Assembly (NCBI GenBank): GCA_905176665.1
Contig: CAJINA010000094.1
Coordinates: forward strand, 21,792-85,791
Direction of reading: 5' to 3'
DNA length: 64,000 nt
Origin: Olavius algarvensis Delta 4 endosymbiont
GTDB lineage: Bacteria > Desulfobacterota > Desulfobacteria > Desulfobacterales > CAJINA01
Shown here: one piece after another, positions 53,245-61,703 of the stretch
Numbering within the stretch: position 1 is the first letter of the stretch
How the letters are laid out: every line of letters begins with the position of its first letter
Program-made: the position numbers and the translations under genes
The notes under the pieces: generated by a model
Told to the model about the DNA's origin: nothing
The model's input: only the letters and a program-made list of their open reading frames with translations
Databases searched by the model: none

Positions 53245-54576
53245 TCAAATTATGGAACCGGCCACGACCTCAACGATGCTTTTGACCTCGATGTCCAGTT
53301 CATAGTTTTTGCCAATATCACGGATTTGATTTTTGCAGTTAAAACATCCTGTTACAACTATTTTTGCACCTGTGGCCCTGATCTGATCGGCTTTTATCTT
53401 TCCCATCCTTTGCCGGATCCCTCCCAAGCTGCCGGTTGAAGCCAGCCCGCCGCCGCCGCCGCAACAGTAATTGTGGACACCGCTGGGGGTCATTTCTACA
53501 AAATCAGTGGTCAGGGCTCTCATCACATTGCGGGGTTCTTCAATGACCCCTCCACGGCGTCCAATATTGCAGGGATCATGGTAGGTGATGGGTCCCTCGA
53601 AACGGTCTTTTTCTAGAACCAGGCGTTTGTCTTTTATATACCGATCAATCAATTCCACCAGCGTATAGATTTTAAAATCGAAACGGGTGCCCATGATCTT
53701 TTCCATTTCATGGTTTAAAACCCGATAGCCGTGCCCGCAGGGTGCCAGGGCAAGACACTTTGCATTCAGGATCTCCCGGGCCTTGAGAGTGCTGTGGGCA
53801 ATGGTGTAAGCGTTTTCTTTACTGCCCTGGTAGAAAGCGTAGTTGACGGTATCGAAATCATGGGTGGACAGGGTATAATTCTCGCCGGCGGCGGCCAGAA
53901 TTTTCAACTCATCCATCAGCAGAAACGGCAGGTCCCTTAATGTCAGGGGGTGGGGGATATAGAGAACTTCCGGGTTCTCCTTGTCGATGGGGATAGCGAA
54001 GCCCTCCCCCATATCTTCTTCCATCTCTTCGGCCAGCCATTCAACGGTATCAATAAAATCCTCATCGGAAAGCCCCAGATAATTGCCGGTTTCAAGGGTG
54101 GTGTTCACCGGGTCGACCAGCCCGGAAGGTAGTTTTCCCAGGCCAAACAGCAGGGCCCGGGCCACATACATGATCTCTCCGGTATTGATACCCATGGGGC
54201 AGTTCAAAGCGCAGTTGCCACACAGGGTGCAGTTTTCAAAAGCAGCCTGGTACAGTTTTTCAAATTTGGGGTTGGCCATGGGATCGCCGGGCTTCAAAAA
54301 CCCCAATTTGGATTTCAGTGGATGAAAGTACTCCGCAATGATGTGGTCCAGTTGCTTGGCGCGGTTGGCGGGAATATGGTCAGGGTCTTTTTCAGAGCAA
54401 TAATAGTGACACGCGTCGGCACAGGCCCCGCAGTTGATACAGGCGTTGAGCATGGCAAAAAACCGGGTGCTGGTGTACCTATCGAAAATACGCCTTAATC
54501 TTTCAATGTATTGCGCGGCGCTCAGTTCATTGCCATCCGGCGCTGAGGTGTTGTCGGCTTCCGTTCCAGGTATCAT
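53245..54576 (-). CDS. tmcB: HdrD-like iron-sulfur protein, TmcB
   Basis: A 443-residue cytosolic protein. I start at the Met of MIPGTEAD, after AAGGAACGG, which removes a short overlap with tmcA. Two [4Fe-4S] motifs are CINCGACADAC and CTLCGNCALNC. Two CCG-type motifs (HDPCNIGRRGG...YCCGGGG and APCGHG...GCFNCKNQ) fit the heterodisulfide-reductase D fold. In Tmc of sulfate reducers, electrons from periplasmic hydrogenase pass through TmcA and TmcC to this subunit. Order here is tmcC-tmcA-tmcB. Confidence 0.88.
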   Translation of the reverse strand: MIPGTEADNTSAPDGNELSAAQYIERLRRIFDRYTSTRFFAMLNACINCGACADACHYYCSEKDPDHIPANRAKQLDHIIAEYFHPLKSKLGFLKPGDPMANPKFEKLYQAAFENCTLCGNCALNCPMGINTGEIMYVARALLFGLGKLPSGLVDPVNTTLETGNYLGLSDEDFIDTVEWLAEEMEEDMGEGFAIPIDKENPEVLYIPHPLTLRDLPFLLMDELKILAAAGENYTLSTHDFDTVNYAFYQGSKENAYTIAHSTLKAREILNAKCLALAPCGHGYRVLNHEMEKIMGTRFDFKIYTLVELIDRYIKDKRLVLEKDRFEGPITYHDPCNIGRRGGVIEEPRNVMRALTTDFVEMTPSGVHNYCCGGGGGLASTGSLGGIRQRMGKIKADQIRATGAKIVVTGCFNCKNQIRDIGKNYELDIEVKSIVEVVAGSII

Positions 54577-54595
54577 GGTATCCGTTCCTTGCCTA

Positions 54596-55006
54596 TCATT
54601 TGCCGTGGCACTGGCCACAGGTGGTGGGTCCTGTTTGATTGCCGGCCTTGATCATTTGCCGATGGCAGCCGGTACAACTCTCATGCGCAGCTTCCCTTAG
54701 GCCGGGAATACCATCGGCTGCCTGAGCAGCATGGCACTCGTTACAGGCCGCTTCCTCATCTTCAATATAAGCCAGTTGGCCTGTTTCTGCGTCCATTGCA
54801 TGGTGGCAGCGGGCGCACCCCCCGTCATCGAAGGCTTCTTCATGGCGAGTGTGGTCAAAAGCGGGCGACGGTCTGGCTTTGTCGGCCAAGATATACGGCA
54901 CCGGATTTCCCGCAGTTTCTTTTTCGGCAAAAGAAACCGCCTGCCAGCCAAGTCCCCATAAAAGGCAAATCAAATAGATAGTTGCCCTGTTCATCGCTTT
55001 TTTCAT
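54596..55006 (-). CDS. tmcA: Tetraheme cytochrome c3-like protein, TmcA
   Basis: A 136-residue periplasmic protein from ATG after TGAGGAAA, with a Sec signal (MKKAMNRATIYLICLLWGLG...). Four CXXCH motifs: CARCHH, CNECH, CTGCH and CGQCH; the FDHTRHEEAF and further His supply the bis-His ligation of class III cytochromes. It sits between tmcC and tmcB. It would accept electrons from hydrogenase and pass them to the membrane. Confidence 0.88.
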   Translation of the reverse strand: MKKAMNRATIYLICLLWGLGWQAVSFAEKETAGNPVPYILADKARPSPAFDHTRHEEAFDDGGCARCHHAMDAETGQLAYIEDEEAACNECHAAQAADGIPGLREAAHESCTGCHRQMIKAGNQTGPTTCGQCHGK

Positions 55007-55044
55007 TATATGTTTCCTCATTACAGCTGAATCAGTACGGCCAA

Positions 55045-55698
55045 TTACCAGTCACGTGTTTTTAAAGGTCCCCCGAAATCTTCGCCCATATAGTATCTGG
55101 AGAACGGGTAGACAACCATATGGAAAAGCCTTGAAAAGGGAAACATGACGATCAAGACCTCACCGCATAAAATATGGGCAATCAGCATCGGGCGGTAGGG
55201 GCCCACTTGATGAAATGCCAGGAACCCGGTTAAAAAAGAGCTAAAAATAACACCGAGGATAACATAATCCGATGGTTGACTGACCTGCCGGACTTCCGGG
55301 ACTGTCACTCTCCTGATTAAAAAGAACACACAGGCAAACAGCACAAACAGCGTCAGCACATCGGCCAGGCCATCCGGGATGTGGCGCCAGAACACCCCGT
55401 AAGATTCGAACCACAGGATGATATGCGCAAGCAGAAACAGGGGCACCAGCAGGACACCCAAATGGAAAAAAACCGTGATAAGGGTAAACAGCGGCCTTTT
55501 GCGCATATAGCGGGTGGCAAAGGGCACAACCCCCAGAAACACGGCTTTTATTCCGTTGGTAAGGCTCCGTCCCGGATAGAGCATTTTAGGGTTGGTACCC
55601 TTCCAGTAAAACCGAAGCAAACGAAAGCAAAGGCCCAGAATGAATACTGAAAAGGCTAAATATGCCAGCGGTCCTCGTACGAATTCATAATAATCCAC
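55045..55698 (-). CDS. tmcC: NarI-like cytochrome b subunit, TmcC
   Basis: A 217-residue membrane protein with five or six helices (about 8-28, 47-58, 68-95, 100-125, 145-165, 172-195). His in FFHLGVLL, AHIIL and LIAHILCGE would bind b hemes. First gene of the tmcCAB operon. TmcD, which is usual in Desulfovibrio, is not present beside it. Confidence 0.85.
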   Translation of the reverse strand: MDYYEFVRGPLAYLAFSVFILGLCFRLLRFYWKGTNPKMLYPGRSLTNGIKAVFLGVVPFATRYMRKRPLFTLITVFFHLGVLLVPLFLLAHIILWFESYGVFWRHIPDGLADVLTLFVLFACVFFLIRRVTVPEVRQVSQPSDYVILGVIFSSFLTGFLAFHQVGPYRPMLIAHILCGEVLIVMFPFSRLFHMVVYPFSRYYMGEDFGGPLKTRDW

Positions 55699-55740
55699 TT
55701 TTCCTTCCCCTCTTTTTATAACCGGGTGGCTTTTTTACGG

Positions 55741-55774
55741 TAGGATTTGTAATGAACCTGGCACTGTGAGTCAA
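55741..55774 (-). promoter_or_regulatory. Promoter of tmcCAB with candidate Rrf2 half-site
   Basis: On the minus strand TTGACT (55774-55769), 17-bp spacer and TACAAA (55751-55746), followed by ATCCTA (55741-55746 reversed), the same half-site as the palindrome before the SQR-like gene. Confidence 0.5.
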
Positions 55775-55800
55775 GGTGTCTGAATTAAAAAACGTTCATC

Positions 55801-57336
55801 CTAATCGGATTTGGGATGCGGCAAACGATGTCTTGGCAAACGAATCCGCATGGTGGACCCCTTTCTAGGGATTGATGACAAATCAATCATGCCCCCATGT
55901 TCCTGGACACCCTTTTTGGTCATCAGCAATCCAAGTCCAGTCCCGTTCAGGCCCTTGGTGGTAAAAAAGCGTGAGAACACTTTTTTCTTTACTTCGTAAT
56001 CCATGCCCATGCCGTTGTCTTCCACTTCGAAGACAATGGCGCCTTCGTCTTCATAGGTCCGTACAGTCACCGCATGGGTGTCTTTCGAAGAATCTTCAAG
56101 ACAGGCATCAATAGCGTTGTCCACCAGGTTGGAGAGGCATCCATAGAGGATGTCGTAATCCAGCGGCGCCGGTGCCATATCCTCTACGAGTTCGTAGGCG
56201 AAGCCGACTTCTTTCTCCTCTGCCTTGGCAGCAAAGACCTCGATTACTTCTCCGACGATAACCACGGGATTGATGACGGCTGGCGACAGCGTCGACTGTT
56301 TGGCAAAGTTGAGAAACGCCTTGACGGTTGTAGCCATGCGGTCCGAGTTTCTGTCAATTGTCTCCATGCCCTTTTGGATCCGATCGAGACTACTGCTTTT
56401 AAAGCCTGAATTGAGCATGTATAAACCGCCCTGAAGAGCGTTTATCAGGTTCTTGAGGCCGTGGGCCAGGCCCGCCACAGTCTGTCCCACAGCTGCAAAT
56501 CGTTCCGATTCGAGCTTCTCTTTTTCAAGCTGCTTGATCTCCCGCAAGTCCTGAATTGAAAAAGCCATGCCCATATCCTGATCATCATGCTTCAGTCGCG
56601 ATCCTACCAGGCGGACGGGAACAGTCCGGCCGTCGATGGTACGCACCTCCGTCTCCGGGAGATAGACACTCTTGGTTGCATCGGACACCAGAGCCAGAAA
56701 TCCTTTCGGCATCATTGCGGCGACCTCTTCGCGTGAAATGATCCGGTCCTCCCCGACCCGGAAGAGTTTCCTGGCGGCCGGGTTGAAGAGGGTTACCTTG
56801 CCTTTCCCGTCGAGGGCAAAGATGCCGTCCATGGAAGTGTCGATAAGCGCCTCGAAATAGTGATTGGCGATCTGCAAACCGGCTTCGAGCTTCCTGGTCT
56901 GAGTCACGTCGACTGCCAACTCCATTACCGTATCGAATGTTCCGTTATCGGTTTTTAAAGGAACGGTAATCACGTGCAGGTGAAGGGTCTGACCGGTTTT
57001 TGATTGCCACACATGATGCCCGGTATGCTGCCGCCCGTCTTCAAAAGTCTGCGCGGCCGTGCACTCGTCGCAGCGATACTCTCTGCCCTTCAGGGATCTG
57101 TAACAGGGCTTGCCTTCGACCTGCCCGATAATTTTGCGGGCGCGCTCGTTGGCGCGCACGATATTATAGTCCCTGTCGATGATGATGATATTACATGGCA
57201 CCTGATCAAAAAGCAGCTCGAATTCCCGCCTTATCCGCTCGCAATCCTCTATGCTGCTGCTGCCCGTATTGACCTTCCCTTCAGTTGCACCAGTTGCGTC
57301 ACGCATATCTACTATCTCCTGCCCTTTTTTCAACAA
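55801..57336 (-). CDS. PAS-domain sensor histidine kinase
   Basis: A 511-residue cytosolic kinase with two PAS domains (about 40-150 with CYRSLKGREYRCDEC, a likely redox or metal Cys set; 155-270). The H-box is GLAHGLKNLINAL, and the ATPase has DNAIDAC, EDNGMGMD and GLNGTGLGLLM. It has no transmembrane helix. It may pair with the response regulator at 60102. It lies between tmcCAB and the divergent Rrf2 gene. Confidence 0.9.
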   Translation of the reverse strand: MLKKGQEIVDMRDATGATEGKVNTGSSSIEDCERIRREFELLFDQVPCNIIIIDRDYNIVRANERARKIIGQVEGKPCYRSLKGREYRCDECTAAQTFEDGRQHTGHHVWQSKTGQTLHLHVITVPLKTDNGTFDTVMELAVDVTQTRKLEAGLQIANHYFEALIDTSMDGIFALDGKGKVTLFNPAARKLFRVGEDRIISREEVAAMMPKGFLALVSDATKSVYLPETEVRTIDGRTVPVRLVGSRLKHDDQDMGMAFSIQDLREIKQLEKEKLESERFAAVGQTVAGLAHGLKNLINALQGGLYMLNSGFKSSSLDRIQKGMETIDRNSDRMATTVKAFLNFAKQSTLSPAVINPVVIVGEVIEVFAAKAEEKEVGFAYELVEDMAPAPLDYDILYGCLSNLVDNAIDACLEDSSKDTHAVTVRTYEDEGAIVFEVEDNGMGMDYEVKKKVFSRFFTTKGLNGTGLGLLMTKKGVQEHGGMIDLSSIPRKGSTMRIRLPRHRLPHPKSD

Positions 57337-57509
57337 ACTATTTAGACTTACATATTAGCCAGTTAAGTGTGTATACCACCAAATAGGCCGTCAAATCCAT
57401 AAATATATACTCAAATAGTAGGATTTTTTTCTTGACAATTTCCCCCCACCATCTATCTCACACTAAACTAATATAGATTATATAACTCGGCTTAACAAGC
57501 ACACACCTT

Positions 57510-57920
57510 ATGAAACTTACCGCGAGAGTTCGATACGCAACACGATTCATCATGGAACTATCCTTCAATTCTAACGAAGCCACCCTCAAGACAAGCGAAG
57601 TCTCAATGCGCCAGGGTATTTCCATGAAGTATCTCGAGCAACTCATGCGGCCCTTGAAAGAGGGCAACATTATCGACAGCGTCCGGGGGCCCAAAGGCGG
57701 CTACGTGCTTGTGAGAAGCATAGACGATATCACCCTGGGCGAAATCGCCAGGATATTCGAAGGCCCCCCGGAGACCGTTGAACAGGTGGGGTCTACCGCT
57801 GAAACAACAGAGCGCCAGGATTACGAAATTCGGAAAGCCTGGCAGGCGGCGACTCAGGCGCTCTACGAAAAACTGGATGAAATCAGCATTAACAATCTCA
57901 TTGACGGCACTCGCAAGTAG
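57510..57920 (+). CDS. Rrf2 family regulator without cluster-binding cysteines
   Basis: A 136-residue Rrf2 protein (winged helix MKLTARVRYATRFIMELSF, MKYLEQLMRPLKEGNII, VRGPKGGYVLVRS). Where IscR-like members and the paralogue at 61704 have three Cys (CISSPETCQRAVDC), here QVGSTAETTERQDYE has none, so it cannot hold the usual Fe-S cluster. It lies just before the SQR-like operon. Confidence 0.9.
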   Translation: MKLTARVRYATRFIMELSFNSNEATLKTSEVSMRQGISMKYLEQLMRPLKEGNIIDSVRGPKGGYVLVRSIDDITLGEIARIFEGPPETVEQVGSTAETTERQDYEIRKAWQAATQALYEKLDEISINNLIDGTRK

Positions 57921-57965
57921 GAACGCCAATATGGAGGCGGCGCCTATTCAGCACATACGATTATA

Positions 57966-57978
57966 TAGGATTATCCTA
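57966..57978 (+). promoter_or_regulatory. Candidate Rrf2 operator upstream of the SQR-like operon
   Basis: TAGGATTATCCTA is a perfect palindrome 41 bp before the start codon. The half-site TAGGAT recurs before the Rrf2 gene (57419) and tmcC (55741). Confidence 0.5.
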
Positions 57979-58018
57979 ATTTGACCATTAAATTATTACC
58001 CTACTTAAGGAGGCATTA

Positions 58019-59269
58019 ATGAAAAAGATTCTCATCCTAGGGTCAGGCGCGGGCGGAACCATTTGCGCCGTCAAGCTGCGGCACGAGTTGGATCCACTCG
58101 AATGGCAGATCACGATTATCGACGAAGACGAGGTTCACCATTATCAGCCCGGCTGGTTGTTTATCCCCTTTGGGATCTATACGGCCGAGGACTGTATGAA
58201 GCCGAAACGGGAATTTATCCCCAACGGTGTTAATTTCGTCCACGACATCATTGTCGGCGTCAATCCTGATAATCGCGAGGTCGAGTGTAAAAATGGTAAA
58301 TACAGCTACGACTATCTCATCATCGCAACGGGCTGTCGAATTGCGCCGGAAGAGGTCGAAGGTCTCGAAGAATGGAAGCCCGACCCCAATTCCAATGAGC
58401 ACACCTTCTTTACGCTTGAAAGTGCTTTGGCACTTCATAAGAAGATGAAATACTTCAAGAAGGGTAGACTTGTCTTCAACATTGCGGAAATGCCCCATAA
58501 GTGCCCGGTGGTGCCCATGGAATTCATTTTCATGGCGGATTGGTTCTATGCGGTCAACGGTGTACGCGACAACGTCACTATAGAATTTGTCACCCCCAAT
58601 ACCGGCATTTTCACCAAACCCATCGCCACAAAGGTATTGAGTGTCGCCGCCGAGGAAAAAGAGGTTCTGGTAACGCCTAATTTCGACCTCACCGAAGTCA
58701 ATACCGAAGAGGGATACCTGGAATCGGCCAAGGGTGACCGGGTTGACTATGACCTGCTGGTCTCCACCATGCCCAACCTCGGCGCCGAATACATCGAGAC
58801 ATCCGGTATGGGCGACGGCATGGGCTATGTCTTTACCGATCATCACACCCTGAAGGCGGAAAAGTACGACAACATCTATGTAGTGGGCGATGCCACCAAC
58901 GTGCCGACATCGAAGGCCGGATCCGTTGCGCATTACGAGGCTGAAATCGTTGTTGAAAACATTATCCTTGAAATTGACGGGCAGGAGCCCAAGCCCGCGT
59001 TTGACGGGCATTCCACCTACTTCATCGTTTCGGGTTACGAAAAAGCCTATCTTTTTGACTTCAATTACAAAACCGAGCCACTGCCGGGTAAATTCCCCTT
59101 CCCGGGTCTAGGGCCTTTTGACCTGGTCGGCGAAAGCTACGTCAACTACTGGGGCAAGATGATGTTCAAGTGGGTATATTGGAACCTGCTGCTCTCCGGA
59201 AATGAGATGCCCCTGGAGCCTCAAATGAACATGGCCGGTAAGAGCTGGCCGCGGACTGAAGCTGCATAG
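58019..59269 (+). CDS. Sulfide:quinone oxidoreductase-like flavoprotein
   Basis: A 416-residue FAD protein with N-terminal GSGAGGTICAVKLR, YDYLIIATGC and late YVVGDATNVPTSKAGSVAHYEA. Cys in MPHKCPVVPMEF matches a catalytic SQR Cys. The C-terminal region that carries the third Cys in classical SQR has none here (GYEKAYLFDFNYKTEPLPG). It may be a type III-like SQR or another quinone reductase. It heads an operon, with an AAGGAGG site before the ATG. Confidence 0.85.
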   Translation: MKKILILGSGAGGTICAVKLRHELDPLEWQITIIDEDEVHHYQPGWLFIPFGIYTAEDCMKPKREFIPNGVNFVHDIIVGVNPDNREVECKNGKYSYDYLIIATGCRIAPEEVEGLEEWKPDPNSNEHTFFTLESALALHKKMKYFKKGRLVFNIAEMPHKCPVVPMEFIFMADWFYAVNGVRDNVTIEFVTPNTGIFTKPIATKVLSVAAEEKEVLVTPNFDLTEVNTEEGYLESAKGDRVDYDLLVSTMPNLGAEYIETSGMGDGMGYVFTDHHTLKAEKYDNIYVVGDATNVPTSKAGSVAHYEAEIVVENIILEIDGQEPKPAFDGHSTYFIVSGYEKAYLFDFNYKTEPLPGKFPFPGLGPFDLVGESYVNYWGKMMFKWVYWNLLLSGNEMPLEPQMNMAGKSWPRTEAA

Positions 59270-59278
59270 GAGGCGGCC

Positions 59279-59986
59279 ATGACAAATGAAGAATTGATCT
59301 TACAAAAGATCGAAAATCTTGAGGCGCAGTTAGCCCTCCTGCTGAAAACCGCTCGGGACGTGAACGAACTCAAGGAAGATGTACTGCCGCTGACCAACAC
59401 GGCCGTAAGGGTACTCATCGACGAATTGCAGGAGATCGAGGCCGGTTTCCAACTGGACGATCTCATGTACCTCGCCAAAGAAGCGGCGCGTAACATCAGC
59501 AACTTTACCTTTGCCATCAAACAGATGTCAAACATCATCGATTTCGTCAATGATCTTGAACCGTTGATGAAGTCGGCCGTTCCGCAAATCATTGAGTACC
59601 TGGATGCTCTGGAACGACGCGGCGTGTTCCGCATCCTCGGTGCCATGGTGGATGTCCGTGCGAAAGTGGCCGCCCGTTATGATGCCGAGGACATCGATCA
59701 GATCGGTGACGCCATGGTAGCCCTGTTAGGGTTGGCCAAAAAAGTATCCGATCCCAAAGCGCTCGAATTTCTCGAGAAAACCGCGGCATTGCCCTCCCAG
59801 GTGGATCTTGAAAACTGCAAGCCGGTGGGGGCTTTTGGCCTCATGTCAGCCGGCTTCAATTCTGAGATCAAACAGGGGTTGGGCCTGGTGTTGGAACTTA
59901 CCAAAGCGCTTGGACGCATGCAGGACAATGGTAATGGTGCCGGCAGCGCAGCAGAATCCCAGCCGGTAGAGGATAAAAGTGCCTGA
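59279..59986 (+). CDS. DUF1641 family protein
   Basis: A 235-residue helical protein with DUF1641 character (VRVLIDELQEIEAGFQLDDLMYLAKEAARNISNFTFAIKQMSNI). It is often found beside SQR-like genes. It has one Cys and no membrane helix; the function is unknown. It starts 9 bp after the flavoprotein gene. Confidence 0.85.
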   Translation: MTNEELILQKIENLEAQLALLLKTARDVNELKEDVLPLTNTAVRVLIDELQEIEAGFQLDDLMYLAKEAARNISNFTFAIKQMSNIIDFVNDLEPLMKSAVPQIIEYLDALERRGVFRILGAMVDVRAKVAARYDAEDIDQIGDAMVALLGLAKKVSDPKALEFLEKTAALPSQVDLENCKPVGAFGLMSAGFNSEIKQGLGLVLELTKALGRMQDNGNGAGSAAESQPVEDKSA

Positions 59987-60101
59987 TCGTCATTGAACGT
60001 CAACCTGCTTGGTTACGATTATAAAAGCCCTCCGTGGAAAACGGCGGCGGTCCGCAATGACCGCCGCCTCTCCATAGTATACCGACTGAAGGAGAGATTT
60101 C

Positions 60102-60623
60102 ATGGCAAACGCATCGGAAAAAAGAATTTTGGTGGTGGACGATGAGCCGGATGTCCGTAATTTTCTCGCAACCTGTATTGAGGATGCCGGCTTCCAGGTG
60201 AGTACCGCCGTGGATGGCCAGGATGCCCTTGACAAAGTGTTCGCCGATCCTCCCGACCTTATGACCCTGGACATGGTCATGCCGAAAAAGTCTGGGATCA
60301 AGGTGTTGCGTGAATTGCGCGCCGAAGAACGGTTCAAAGAGTTGCCGGTTATTGTTATTACCGCACACGCCAACACAGACCTCGGCAGCGACGATATCAA
60401 AATGGCCAGCGCCTTTGCATCGGGGTTGCGTCCCCGCTATACGCTCGAAAAGCCGGTAACGCCGGAAAAAATCGTCACTGCCATCAGCGAAATCCTCAAC
60501 GTTGAAGTGACCGAACCGGCCGGTCTTGCATCGGCAGGTGAAAGGGCCGACATCCTGAAACTGGTCAATTCCACCGATAAGCAGACGCTTCAGAAGATCA
60601 AGAACATGTTGGCCTCGAAATAA
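60102..60623 (+). CDS. Response regulator with C-terminal extension
   Basis: A 173-residue protein with an N-terminal receiver domain (VVDDEPDVRNFLAT, phospho-Asp in LMTLDMVMPK, TAHANTD, LEKPVTPEKI) and a C-terminal segment (about 130-173) of unknown fold without DNA-binding signature. It may partner the kinase at 55801. A hairpin-capable stretch (ccgtggaaaacggcggcggtc) lies in the gap before it. Confidence 0.85.
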   Translation: MANASEKRILVVDDEPDVRNFLATCIEDAGFQVSTAVDGQDALDKVFADPPDLMTLDMVMPKKSGIKVLRELRAEERFKELPVIVITAHANTDLGSDDIKMASAFASGLRPRYTLEKPVTPEKIVTAISEILNVEVTEPAGLASAGERADILKLVNSTDKQTLQKIKNMLASK

Positions 60624-60636
60624 GAACCGGCACCCC

Positions 60637-60873
60637 ATGCGGAGTATTCTGAAAATAGCCGCACAGAGCAAGCGGCAAAAGGTGCCGACGCTCAAGCCCA
60701 ATAGACTCGGTGCTGAGAAGCGCGAGCTTGCAAAAAAAGGTCTGTGCATCGAATGCGGCGAACATCCGGCGCCCCAGGACAGTTATGTGTGCAGGGGCTG
60801 CCTTTCCAGCACATCTATAGAAGATATCCGGGAAGAAATCGTTAGCCTGAGGCAGAAAATCCTGAAAAAATAG
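60637..60873 (+). CDS. Small zinc-ribbon-like protein
   Basis: A 78-residue basic protein with CIECGEHPAPQDSYVCRGC (two CXXC pairs) and a long N-terminal basic stretch (QSKRQKVPTLKPNRLGAEKREL). A coiled C-terminal helix follows. The family is not known to me. Confidence 0.7.
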   Translation: MRSILKIAAQSKRQKVPTLKPNRLGAEKRELAKKGLCIECGEHPAPQDSYVCRGCLSSTSIEDIREEIVSLRQKILKK

Positions 60874-60984
60874 CTGGCCCCTAAATACCGCCGCCTGGTC
60901 TCCGGGACTGAACCGCCGCTTGCGGCACCGCGGCATTCATGTGGTCAGCAGGTCGGAAATGGTATAAAATAGTAAAGGACCACC

Positions 60985-61182
60985 ATGGCAAATCAGTATC
61001 TGGCGGGGATCCACAGCTTCATTAACGGCAGGATAGAAGACATCAATGCCAAGTTGACAAGCGCTGCTGTTGTCGGCGACAATTGCCGCAAGCGCTACTT
61101 GGAAGGGCAACTGGAAGAGCTCTATGCGGCCAGGCGCTTTCTTTCCAGCAGATATGATCTAGCGACGCAGACGTACTACTAG
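60985..61182 (+). CDS. Small conserved-looking protein, paralogue of 61375
   Basis: A 65-residue helical protein (MANQYLAGIHSFINGRIEDINAKL ... RKRYLEGQLEELYAARRFLSSRYDLATQTYY), related in layout to the next small gene (both start M-x-x-x-Y-L...I-x-x-R and have a gap then ...GQLEELYAARRFL / GRRDALADLQGYL). The function is unknown. Confidence 0.6.
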   Translation: MANQYLAGIHSFINGRIEDINAKLTSAAVVGDNCRKRYLEGQLEELYAARRFLSSRYDLATQTYY

Positions 61183-61185
61183 AGG

Positions 61186-61315
61186 TTATCTCAAAAATGT
61201 CTTTTGGTACGATCTCGGCGTTGGGTGCTCAGAATGAATCCTCCAAATACCTGGTGTATTCCTCGTGGCCGCCGCACCTTGAACCGGAATCCTATTATTG
61301 AGATTGCCTCTAATA
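61186..61315. repeat. Dispersed palindromic repeat, family A copy 4
   Basis: ttatctcaaaaatgtcttttgg, TCTCGGCGTTGGGTGCTCA, ATCCTCCAAATACCTGGTGTATTCCTC, GCCGCACCTTGAACCGGAATCC and tattgagattgcctctaa: the most complete copy. It starts just after the stop of the preceding gene. Confidence 0.75.
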
Positions 61316-61374
61316 ACTATCAGCGCATAAATCCCGGTTTAAAAACAGCAACGTAAATATTGATTGAGTTCAAC

Positions 61375-61611
61375 ATGTCGCATAATTATCTATTTGATTT
61401 TTATACTTACATCGATACGCGGTTAAATACGACAACAGCGCAGCAGGAAATCCGTGGTCCCGCAGAAGAGCAGGCGGCCTTTGCAAAAGGAAGGCGCGAC
61501 GCACTTGCGGATTTGCAGGGATACCTCGATGGGAATCTGCACTGCAAATTGCCCCGTCGCCTCCAGAAAAAGGCAACCGCGTATAGGATGGCCTCGAAAA
61601 GCCAAAATTAA
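61375..61611 (+). CDS. Small protein paralogous to 60985
   Basis: A 78-residue protein (MSHNYLFDFYTYIDTRLNTTTAQ ... QAAFAKGRRDALADLQGYLDGNLHCKLPRRL) with a basic C-terminal tail. It has the same helix-loop-helix layout as its neighbour. The ribosome binding site is weak. A family A repeat separates the two genes. Confidence 0.55.
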   Translation: MSHNYLFDFYTYIDTRLNTTTAQQEIRGPAEEQAAFAKGRRDALADLQGYLDGNLHCKLPRRLQKKATAYRMASKSQN

Positions 61612-61639
61612 TGTGCAGCCGCCGGTAGGGCGCGTGCGG

Positions 61640-61690
61640 TTGGCTTAAGATCCGACCTGAATCCTATTTCTGAGATAGCCAGAAACAGCC
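61640..61690. repeat. Family A repeat remnant
   Basis: ggcttaagatccgacctgaatcctatttctgagatagcc resembles the right half of the family A copies (cttgaaccggaatcctattattgagattgcc). Confidence 0.45.
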
Positions 61691-61703
61691 CCTGTCTATC
61701 CTC

